DNA of 8,141 nucleotides from contig JAIENH010000617.1 of NCBI GenBank assembly GCA_019751475.1, forward strand, positions 1 through 8,141, written 5' to 3'. The notes beneath the pieces are model-generated. The model was not told the DNA's origin. It saw nothing but the letters and a program-made list of their open reading frames with translations, and ran no database searches. Each line of letters begins with the position of its first letter. Position 1 is the first letter of the stretch. Source of the DNA: Cyclobacteriaceae bacterium (GTDB lineage: Bacteria; Bacteroidota; Bacteroidia; Cytophagales; Cyclobacteriaceae). Position numbers and translations under genes: made by a program. Below are positions 1-5,084 of the stretch, piece after piece.

Positions 1-1345
1 AATGCCGGTGGCTTTCAGCAACCTTCTTAAATTCCTCCAGGGTCACCTTTTCTTCTGTAACGGTGATCTGCTCTTTCACCGCGGCCATGATCTTTTCATG
101 CTTGATCTGATTGTACAGACGCATAAAATTTTCGCCCTTGCCATCCTGACCTGATAGGTAATTGTTGGCGATAGAATCAAACTTGTCACCCAACTGCTCG
201 GCTATGGCAGGGCCGCCAAATTGCTGGGCTATCAGTTGCTTCGCCCGGTCTTTCACCTCGTTGCCCTCCACCGTAATGTTGTGTTGCTCGGTGATCTTAT
301 TCTTTATCAAGTCCCACTTAAGGCCGGTCTTATACTCCTCAAACTCCTTGGTAATCACTTCATCGGTGATCTTGCCGTCACCGGAGGCCTTGAGCCAGTT
401 TTTCAGGAAGCTGTCGGGCATATTGACGCGAGTGTGATCAACGAGGTAATGCTGAATTTCATGCTCCAACAGGTGGTCTGTTTCGCGCTTGTAGTTTTCG
501 GAGATGGTTTCTTTAATCTTATCTAAGAATTCCGTCTCACTTTTCACCACGTCCTTGCCAAACACCTTGTCAAACAAGTCCTGGCCCATGGTGGCATGCT
601 CCATGTTGCTGATGTTAGTCACTGTAAGCGTGTACGTGCCTTGGGCTGCTTTGGCTTCTTCTTCTGATACGTTGATGGCCTGGGCCAGCACAGCAGCATC
701 GGAAGACAGCTTCTGAATATCGAATGTGACGATGTCACCTTTCTTCAGGCCGATGAATTTCTTCTGCTCACTTTTGGAAATCTTCGCAACCGGGATGTAC
801 GAAGATTTCTTTTCGCCATCGCCTATGGCCACTTCACCAAAGAGGTTGTCATTTTCTCCGCTCACCTCAGGGTAGGTAATGTTGCCGAATCTTCTCTTGA
901 CATCTTCCAGCGTTTCATCCATTACTTTTTGATCTACCGCAATTACATGCGATTTGATCTTGACTTTCTTTGAGATATCTAAAGTGAAATCTTCAAAGAG
1001 CCCTACTTGAAATTCAAACTCAAACTCTTGTTGATTGTCCCAGTCGATAAGGCGGGCCTTCTCTTGGTTGGGGAGTGGGTCGCCCAAAACGTTCAGTTTC
1101 TTTTCTTTGATATAGTCAGATACTGCATGAGAGAGCAAATGATTTACTTCCTCCACCAGGATGGATTTGCCGAACATCTTGCGCACCACGCCTGAAGGCA
1201 CTTTGCCCTGGCGGAAGCCTTTGATGTTCATTTTCTGGGAGTACTCCTTTACCTTCTTCTCTACTTTGGGTTGGTAGTCGCTGGCGTTCAGCGTTATTTT
1301 GATGAGGCCGTCCGTAGCGGAGGGCTGGTCTAATGTGATATTCAA
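1..1345 (-). CDS. tig: Trigger factor, ribosome-associated chaperone (C-terminal tip cut by window edge)
   Basis: Cytosolic chaperone that docks beside the ribosomal exit tunnel and shields nascent chains. Reading the minus strand gives 448 uninterrupted codons with no stop before the edge, close to the family's usual 430-450 residues, so only a few residues are missing. The ribosome-docking signature GFRQGKVP is at residues 43-50, inside an N-terminal domain of about 115 residues. The middle part (about 150-245), where the FKBP-type prolyl isomerase domain sits in E. coli, lacks recognisable isomerase motifs. The rest is the helical, charged chaperone C-domain. The start is TTG at 1345-1343, giving an N-terminus of the usual form (NITLDQ): an in-frame TAA at 1363-1361 closes the frame upstream, and the next ATG (residue 39) would delete most of the docking domain. 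It lies 83 bp downstream of tRNA-Leu on the same strand. Family assignment is firm; the TTG start is inferred. Confidence 0.95.
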   Translation of the reverse strand, partial: MNITLDQPSATDGLIKITLNASDYQPKVEKKVKEYSQKMNIKGFRQGKVPSGVVRKMFGKSILVEEVNHLLSHAVSDYIKEKKLNVLGDPLPNQEKARLIDWDNQQEFEFEFQVGLFEDFTLDISKKVKIKSHVIAVDQKVMDETLEDVKRRFGNITYPEVSGENDNLFGEVAIGDGEKKSSYIPVAKISKSEQKKFIGLKKGDIVTFDIQKLSSDAAVLAQAINVSEEEAKAAQGTYTLTVTNISNMEHATMGQDLFDKVFGKDVVKSETEFLDKIKETISENYKRETDHLLEHEIQHYLVDHTRVNMPDSFLKNWLKASGDGKITDEVITKEFEEYKTGLKWDLIKNKITEQHNITVEGNEVKDRAKQLIAQQFGGPAIAEQLGDKFDSIANNYLSGQDGKGENFMRLYNQIKHEKIMAAVKEQITVTEEKVTLEEFKKVAESHRH

Positions 1346-1384
1346 GGAATTACTTTTTAGTTACACGTTCATCGATCCGTCAGT

Positions 1385-1412
1385 TCAGAAAGGGAGGCCC
1401 GTTTGGCCTTCC
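1385..1412 (-). terminator. Possible weak terminator after tRNA-Leu
   Basis: Read on the minus strand, GG(A)AGGCC and GGCCTCC (1412-1405 and 1399-1393) pair around a five-base loop with one bulged A, just downstream of the tRNA 3' end. The following tract (CCTTTCT) is only modestly T-rich. It may end or attenuate tRNA transcription before tig, or aid 3' processing. If it is leaky, tRNA-Leu and tig are co-transcribed. No convincing separate tig promoter was seen between the two. Confidence 0.4.
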
Positions 1413-1428
1413 TTCCGTACTGATTTCG

Positions 1429-1510
1429 TGCGCATGGAGGGACTCGAACCCCCACGCCTTGCGGCACCAGATCCTAAGTCTGGCGCGGCTGCCAATTACG
1501 CCACATGCGC
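1429..1510 (-). tRNA. tRNA-Leu, anticodon UAG
   Basis: An 82-base class II (long variable arm) tRNA on the minus strand. The acceptor stem GCGCATG/CATGCGC pairs perfectly (1510-1504 with 1436-1430), with discriminator A at 1429. The anticodon stem CCAGA/TCTGG encloses the loop CTTAGGA, giving anticodon TAG (positions 1476-1474), which reads CUN leucine codons, chiefly CUA. The T arm has loop TTCGAGT and a five-pair stem with one G-U. A short variable-arm hairpin lies between the anticodon and T arms, as expected for leucine tRNA. CCA is not encoded (the next bases are CGA), so it must be added by CCA nucleotidyltransferase. The first 14 bases of the gene are repeated exactly at 1615-1628. Confidence 0.95.
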
Positions 1511-1519
1511 TTACTACTT

Positions 1520-1553
1520 CAAACTTGCACATTTGACTTAAGACTTTTTCAAA
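1520..1553 (-). promoter_or_regulatory. Tentative promoter for tRNA-Leu
   Basis: On the minus strand CAAGTTTG (1527-1520) matches five of the six fixed bases of the Bacteroidota -7 box TAnnTTTG, and TTTG (1553-1550) lies 22 bases upstream in the place of the -33 box, where about 19-21 is usual. The box ends nine bases before the tRNA 5' end, so the leader would be very short. A perfect TAAATTTG also occurs on the minus strand at 1687-1680, but it has no good -33 partner and would give a structured leader of about 165 bases. Both are guesses from consensus only. Confidence 0.25.
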
Positions 1554-1614
1554 GTCTGACATTCGGAGGTTGGCTCCGGCTGCCTCCCGATCCCGATAGC
1601 TATCGGGATCGGGA
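1541..1614. repeat. Compact three-hairpin structured element
   Basis: Three perfect inverted repeats follow one another. AGACTTT/AAAGTCT lies at 1541-1547 and 1551-1557 with a three-base loop. CGGAG/CTCCG lies at 1564-1568 and 1574-1578 with a five-base loop. A 30-bp palindrome occupies 1585-1614. A competing pairing is possible, GGAGG (1565-1569) with CCTCC (1583-1587), which would exclude the second hairpin. There is no coding potential. Its compactness suggests a dispersed extragenic palindromic (REP-like or MITE-like) element, but copy number cannot be judged from one window. It lies between divergent genes, so it is not simply a terminator for either. Confidence 0.65.
1585..1614. repeat. 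Perfect 30-bp palindrome centred on CCCGATAGCTATCGGG
   Basis: Every base from 1585 to 1599 pairs with its mirror from 1614 back to 1600, with no loop or mismatch. The half-site contains two copies of the pentamer CCGAT (1587-1591 and 1593-1597). Such a sequence could extrude as a cruciform, bind a dimeric protein, or be the core of a repeated extragenic element. No T-run follows on either side, so a terminator role is unlikely. Confidence 0.85.
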
Positions 1615-1628
1615 TACGCCACATGCGC
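1615..1628 (-). pseudogene. Exact 14-bp copy of the tRNA-Leu 5' end (fragment)
   Basis: TACGCCACATGCGC at 1615-1628 is identical to 1497-1510, the first 14 bases of tRNA-Leu on the minus strand (acceptor strand plus start of the D arm). The rest of a second tRNA is absent, so this is not a functional gene. A further short match, CGGCTGCC, occurs at 1577-1584 and in the true tRNA just left of the repeated block (1486-1493). The 30-bp palindrome therefore sits where the tRNA has only AAT. The two 14-bp copies bracket a 104-bp stretch (1511-1614). This could be a target-site duplication around an inserted element or the remnant of a broken tRNA duplicate. Confidence 0.75.
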
Positions 1629-1643
1629 GAAATATCTTTTTTC

Positions 1644-1675
1644 CCCTTCAAAAAACGTGGTTTTTTAGAAAAGGG
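1644..1675. other. A/T-rich hairpin in the rel-tRNA intergenic region
   Basis: AAAAAAC (1650-1656) and GTTTTTT (1660-1666) form a perfect seven-pair stem with loop GTG. Flanking CCCTTC and GAAAAGGG extend the stem with small bulges. The stem itself supplies A and T runs on both strands, so it could act as a weak two-way terminator or attenuator. It lies 54 bp before the rel start and would be in the rel leader if transcription starts to its left. Nothing else recognisable lies in 1676-1728. Confidence 0.5.
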
Positions 1676-1728
1676 AGTGCAAATTTAGAGATTATTCATT
1701 AGCATAGAAGTCCAATAAAGAAATCTAC

Positions 1729-3963
1729 TTGGTAACAGCCACAACAATTGATTCTGCGGAGGAGAAAAAGGAGCTGATCAGCCGTTATCGAAGGCTCTTG
1801 CGCAAGGCCAAGCCCATTTTGAAGGGGGACGATGCCAAGCGGATAAAGAAGGCTTTTACCCTGGCGCTGGAGGCCCACAAGGACATGCGCAGGAAGTCGG
1901 GTGAGCTATTCATCTTTCACCCGCTCACGGTAGCGGAAATTTGCGTGGAGGAAATCGGCCTGGGCACCACCTCCATCATTGCGGCCATCATCCACGATGT
2001 GGTGGAGGATACTGACATTGAGCTATCGGACATTGAGCGGATGTTTGGCAAGAAGATCGCCAAGATCGTTGACGGCCTCACTAAAATCCGGGGTGTATTT
2101 GAGTATGGCACTTCTGCCCAGGCAGAAAACTTCCGTAAGATGCTATTCACCTTGTCGGAAGATGTGCGGGTGATTCTCATCAAGTTGGCTGACCGCCTGC
2201 ACAACATGCGCACGCTCGAAAGCATGCCCCGTAACAAGCAGCTCAAGGTGGCTTCTGAAACCATTTATTTGTATGCACCGCTGGCACACCGCCTGGGGTT
2301 GAATGCTATTAAGACCGAGTTGGAGGATTTGTACCTCCGCTTCACTGACCATGCTGTTTATCGCGACATCGCGAACAAAATTGATGAGACACGCGCTTCA
2401 CGAAACAAATTCATCAAGCAGTTTGTGGCCCCGGTGAAAGAAGAACTCGACCACTTAAAGATCGAATACGAAATTAAGAGCCGGCCCAAGTCTATTTTTT
2501 CTATCTACAATAAGATGCGCAAGCAAAACATACCTTTTGAAGAGGTCTATGATTTGTTTGCTGTGCGGATCATTCTCGATACACCCTTAGAGCAGGAAAA
2601 ATCATTTTGCTGGCAAGTGTACTCCATTGTTACTGATTATTACACACCCAACCCCGACAGGCTGCGCGATTGGATCAGTACACCAAAAGCCAATGGCTAC
2701 GAATCGTTGCACACCACGGTTATGGCCAAGAATGGCCAATGGGTGGAGGTTCAGATTCGCACCAAGCGCATGGATGAAATTGCTGAGAAGGGCTACGCAG
2801 CTCATTGGAAATATAAAGACAGTGTATCTAACCACGAATCTAACCTGGAGAAATGGTTGGTGCGTGTGCGTGAAACGCTGGAACGGCAAGACTTGACAGC
2901 GTTGGAATTTGTAGATGATTTCAGGGGAAATCTTTTCACGGAAGAAGTTTTTGCTTTCACCCCGAAGGGAGAGCTCAAGACATTGCCGGTAGGTGCCACC
3001 GCCCTCGACTTTGCTTTTGAAATTCACACCGACATCGGAGCCAAGTGCATTGGAGCTAAAGTTAATCAGAAGCTGGTGCCCATCAACCACGTGCTCAAAA
3101 ACGGTGACCAGATAGAGATACTTACTTCATCCAAGCAAAAGCCCAACGAAGACTGGCTAAGGTTTGTAGTGACGCAAAAAGCCAAGTCCAAGATCAAAGA
3201 CCTTCTTAAAGAAGACAAACGCAACGTGGCTGATGAGGGCAAAGAAGTGCTTCATCGAAAACTCAAACAACTTAAGATTGAAGCCATACCGCAGGTATTT
3301 GAGCAGATGCGCAATTTCTTCCACGTCAATTCACAATTTGAGCTGCACTTTGAAGTGGGTGTCGGGAAGATCGGTCTTAATGAATTAAAGCGGTTTAAGG
3401 ACTATAAGCCGGAACCTCCGCGACTGCACAGACCTGCCGACTTGCCTGACGCTAAGAGCCACGAGACAATCCCAACTACCAAGAGTCCTTACGATGACGT
3501 GCTCTTGATTGGCGAAGACATGGATGTGGTGGAGTACAAACTTGCCAAGTGTTGCACACCTATTCCGGGTGATGAGGTGTTTGGATTTGTAACCGTAAAC
3601 GAAGGCATCAAGATCCACCGCACGAATTGCCCCAACGCCCCGGAACTACTTTCGAACCATGGCAACCGTGTAATCAAAGCAAAGTGGACATCGCAGCACG
3701 AAGTGGCTTTTCTTACTGGTTTGAAAGTTGTCGGCACCGACCGCGTGGGTCTCATTAACGATGTATCGAAGATTATCTCCGAAGAACTGAAAGTGAACAT
3801 GAGTTCCATCGCCTTCCGCACGGAGCAAGGCATCTTTGAAGGTGAGATTATGCTATATGTAAATGACACCCGTCACCTCGACCTGCTCATCACCAAACTG
3901 GAAAAAGTGGAGGGCGTGGTAAAAGTATCTCGCTTTGACTCCGCCACCGTGAACCGTGCTTGA
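1729..3963 (+). CDS. rel: Bifunctional (p)ppGpp synthetase/hydrolase, RelA/SpoT family (Rsh/Rel)
   Basis: Cytosolic, ribosome-linked stringent-response enzyme that makes (p)ppGpp from ATP and GDP/GTP and hydrolyses it. Domains in order: HD hydrolase (about 45-200; H64, the H89-D90 pair, then E93-D94, and LADRLHNMRT from 153); synthetase (about 230-360; RPKSIFSIY from 252, DLFAVR 275-280, YESLHTTV 324-331); TGS (about 403-465; EEVFAFTPKGEL); helical linker; conserved Cys/His region (EYKLAKCCTPIPGDEVFGFV from 602; C608, C609, H630, C634); C-terminal ACT domain (about 660-740). At 744 residues it is full length. Both catalytic halves keep their key motifs, and the basic RLRD motif at 311-314 corresponds to the RxKD of bifunctional enzymes rather than the acidic ExDD of synthetase-only RelA. 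The start is TTG at 1729: an in-frame TAG at 1705-1707 blocks extension, and the next Met (residue 53) would cut into the HD domain. It is monocistronic, with its own terminator. Confidence 0.96.
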   Translation: MVTATTIDSAEEKKELISRYRRLLRKAKPILKGDDAKRIKKAFTLALEAHKDMRRKSGELFIFHPLTVAEICVEEIGLGTTSIIAAIIHDVVEDTDIELSDIERMFGKKIAKIVDGLTKIRGVFEYGTSAQAENFRKMLFTLSEDVRVILIKLADRLHNMRTLESMPRNKQLKVASETIYLYAPLAHRLGLNAIKTELEDLYLRFTDHAVYRDIANKIDETRASRNKFIKQFVAPVKEELDHLKIEYEIKSRPKSIFSIYNKMRKQNIPFEEVYDLFAVRIILDTPLEQEKSFCWQVYSIVTDYYTPNPDRLRDWISTPKANGYESLHTTVMAKNGQWVEVQIRTKRMDEIAEKGYAAHWKYKDSVSNHESNLEKWLVRVRETLERQDLTALEFVDDFRGNLFTEEVFAFTPKGELKTLPVGATALDFAFEIHTDIGAKCIGAKVNQKLVPINHVLKNGDQIEILTSSKQKPNEDWLRFVVTQKAKSKIKDLLKEDKRNVADEGKEVLHRKLKQLKIEAIPQVFEQMRNFFHVNSQFELHFEVGVGKIGLNELKRFKDYKPEPPRLHRPADLPDAKSHETIPTTKSPYDDVLLIGEDMDVVEYKLAKCCTPIPGDEVFGFVTVNEGIKIHRTNCPNAPELLSNHGNRVIKAKWTSQHEVAFLTGLKVVGTDRVGLINDVSKIISEELKVNMSSIAFRTEQGIFEGEIMLYVNDTRHLDLLITKLEKVEGVVKVSRFDSATVNRA

Positions 3964-3987
3964 TTAAATGTTCAGGGTGGTTTTTTT
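3944..3987 (+). terminator. Strong intrinsic terminator of rel, overlapping its last codons
   Basis: CCACC-g-TGAAC (3944-3954) pairs with GTTCA-g-GGTGG (3970-3980): ten base pairs interrupted by a single G-G mismatch, with a 15-base loop, immediately followed by seven Ts (3981-3987). The stop codon TGA (3961-3963) sits in the loop, so the left arm is coding sequence. This separates rel from the fur operon, which therefore needs its own promoter. Confidence 0.85.
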
Positions 3988-4004
3988 ATGTTTGAATTCA
4001 TAAA

Positions 4005-4067
4005 GCCTCTGCGGAACTTTGCGTTTATTTCTCTGCGACCTTTGCGGTAAAAAAGATAACCGCGGAG
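4005..4067. repeat. Degenerate CTCTGCG/TTTGCG repeat with inverted arm (element A)
   Basis: CTCTGCG recurs at 4007-4013 and 4031-4037, and TTTGCG at 4018-4023 and 4041-4046, a near-tandem with a period of about 23-24 bp. The right end folds back: CTTTGCGGT (4040-4048) pairs with ACCGCGGAG (4059-4067) across a ten-base A-rich loop, nine pairs with two G-U. It is non-coding and follows the rel terminator. The pattern resembles dispersed 'CTCTGCG...GCGGTTAAAA' intergenic repeats I associate with diverse bacterial genomes; that link is from memory, not a search. Confidence 0.6.
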
Positions 4068-4121
4068 ATGGAGTTATAACCTTCATTTCCCTAACAAAGC
4101 ATAGAATATGTCGTTGATAGA

Positions 4122-4200
4122 CCCCGTGAATTTCTCCGTGAACCCTGTGCTCCCTGTGGTTTTGAATTTTTAACCACGGTGTCCACAGAGGATCACAGAG
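4122..4200. repeat. Degenerate CCGTGAA/CCCTGTG/CACAGAG inverted repeat (element B)
   Basis: CCGTGAA repeats at 4124-4130 and 4136-4142, CCCTGTG at 4143-4149 and 4152-4158, and CACAGAG at 4184-4190 and 4194-4200. The halves face each other: CTGTGGTT (4154-4161) pairs with AACCACGG (4172-4179) across a ten-base A/T loop. The architecture matches element A: purine/pyrimidine-biased heptamers converging on a GGTT...AACC hairpin. Between A and B (4068-4121) nothing recognisable was seen. The repeats are too degenerate and too short-spaced to be CRISPR. Confidence 0.6.
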
Positions 4201-4254
4201 TGAGCTAACAATTTGAAATACACCCTCGCCACAAACAAGTCTGAAGGCAAAACC

Positions 4255-4262
4255 TATATTTG
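4255..4262 (+). promoter_or_regulatory. Candidate -7 promoter box for fur-STAS-purA
   Basis: TATATTTG is a perfect match to the Bacteroidota -7 consensus TAnnTTTG. No TTTG lies at the usual -33 spacing; the nearest upstream is at 4212-4215, much too far. The box ends eight bases before the fur ATG, so transcription from it would give a leader of only a few bases. No inverted repeat resembling a classical Fur box (GATAATGATAATCATTATC) was seen near it. Confidence 0.45.
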
Positions 4263-4270
4263 TACCCGGT

Positions 4271-4735
4271 ATGCCTTTGAACCCCAAACTCTACGAAGAA
4301 GTACGGAAGATTTTTACCGCTTACCTCGAAAACAAGGATTTGCGCAGAACACCCGAGCGCTACGCCATTCTCGAAGAGATTTATTCGCTCAGCGGCCATT
4401 TTGATGTGGAGTCGCTCTACGTCAACATGAAAAACAAGAACTACCGGGTAAGCCGCGCCACGGTTTATAACACGCTTGACCTTCTGGTAGCCTGCGACCT
4501 GGTGACGCGCCATCAATTCGGGCAAAACCAGGCTCAGTACGAAAAATCGTACGGGTCGCGCCAGCACGACCACCTGATCTGCACCGACTGCCATAAAGTA
4601 GTTGAATTTTGCGACCCGCGCATCCAGACTATTCAAAATACCGTGGAGGAACTTCTTCAGTTTGATGTTGTTCACCACTCCTTAATTTTGTACGCCAGTT
4701 GCACCAAAACGCACTGCGAAAACCGAAAGACATGA
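4271..4735 (+). CDS. fur: Fur-family metal-responsive transcriptional regulator
   Basis: DNA-binding repressor of the Fur superfamily (Fur, PerR, Zur). At 154 residues it is of typical length. The N-terminal winged helix has [14 protein letters not shown] (25-38) and a recognition helix around [12 protein letters not shown] (61-72). The C-terminal dimerisation and metal domain has H43, E91, HDHLICTDC (99-107), E112, C114, HH (135-136) and C144/C149. C104/C107 and C144/C149 form two pairs placed as in the structural Zn site of Cys4-type members. E112 corresponds to E. coli Fur E108 rather than the Asp of B. subtilis PerR, and E91 aligns with E. coli E81, which favours a metal sensor over a peroxide sensor; Zur is not excluded. 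Start ATG 4271 gives the normal family N-terminus. It is the first gene of the operon, and its stop overlaps the next start (ATGA). Confidence 0.9.
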   Translation: MPLNPKLYEEVRKIFTAYLENKDLRRTPERYAILEEIYSLSGHFDVESLYVNMKNKNYRVSRATVYNTLDLLVACDLVTRHQFGQNQAQYEKSYGSRQHDHLICTDCHKVVEFCDPRIQTIQNTVEELLQFDVVHHSLILYASCTKTHCENRKT

Positions 4736-5067
4736 ACTTTGCACAAGAAATAAAATCCGGCACCCTTATCCTCCGCATCTCAGGCGACCTGATCGGAGAA
4801 GATAATGGCACGCGCCTGGTGGAGGCTGTAAACGAAGCCCTCAGTCACCAGGTCACCCTTTGTATCATCGACATCTCAAACCTGCGCTATGTGAATAGTA
4901 GTGGCATTGGTGTATTGATTACCATCTTGACGAAATTTCGCAACAAAGGGGGAGAGGTTTTTTTGATGAAGCCTTCTGAAAGCGTGAAAAAACTCTTAGT
5001 CATAACAAAACTCAATGCCATTTTCCAGGTGATACAGACCGAGGAGGAAGCAATCGCCAAAAAATAA
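4732..5067 (+). CDS. Stand-alone STAS-domain protein, anti-sigma factor antagonist type
   Basis: A 111-residue protein consisting of a single STAS domain, the fold of SpoIIAA/RsbV anti-anti-sigma factors. Members of this class bind or release a partner according to phosphorylation of one serine. The motif [12 protein letters not shown] (51-62) is the conserved loop; S57 aligns with phosphorylated Ser58 of B. subtilis SpoIIAA, with Asn55 in place of the usual Asp. The preceding strand VTLCIIDIS (41-49) and the C-terminal helix region (83-110) fit the fold. The start ATG 4732 overlaps the fur stop codon as ATGA, implying translational coupling. An in-frame ATG at 4699 would overlap fur by 37 bases and add residues unlike the family. 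No HPK/RsbW-type kinase, anti-sigma or phosphatase gene is nearby, so the partner is unknown. Confidence 0.88.
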   Translation: MNFAQEIKSGTLILRISGDLIGEDNGTRLVEAVNEALSHQVTLCIIDISNLRYVNSSGIGVLITILTKFRNKGGEVFLMKPSESVKKLLVITKLNAIFQVIQTEEEAIAKK

Positions 5068-5084
5068 AACAAAGAATTTAACAC

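Noticed and set aside
1577..1628. A second tRNA-Leu gene
   Set aside because: Only the 5' acceptor strand, the start of the D arm and one short flank are present; there is no anticodon arm, T arm or 3' acceptor strand.
1380..1702. Short open frames across the tRNA and hairpin region on both strands
   Set aside because: They read through tRNA-Leu and the palindromes, giving peptides dictated by the repeats (for example PDPDSYRDR from the palindrome) with no family resemblance.
2602..3090. A 162-codon minus-strand open frame within rel
   Set aside because: It is antisense to the conserved synthetase and TGS regions; a shadow of a strongly constrained gene.
3987..3994. TATGTTTG as a promoter -7 box for the fur operon
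   Set aside because: It overlaps the T-run of the rel terminator, has no TTTG at -33 spacing and lies 277 bp before fur; the box at 4255-4262 is better placed.
4005..4200. Heptamer repeats considered as a CRISPR array
   Set aside because: Repeats are only about 7 bp, spacing is 9-24 bp and irregular, the unit changes between blocks, and no cas genes are present.
4201..4270. A classical Fur operator upstream of fur
   Set aside because: No inverted hexamer or 7-1-7 pattern resembling the known Fur box was found, so autoregulation is not supported by this sequence.
3964..4287. A 107-codon minus-strand open frame between rel and fur
   Set aside because: It runs through repeat elements A and B and its product is low-complexity repeat translation (HREHRVHGE-like), so it is not a credible gene.
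4205..4678. A 157-codon minus-strand open frame
   Set aside because: It is antisense to fur over nearly its whole length. fur has clear family motifs and the antisense product resembles nothing recognisable.
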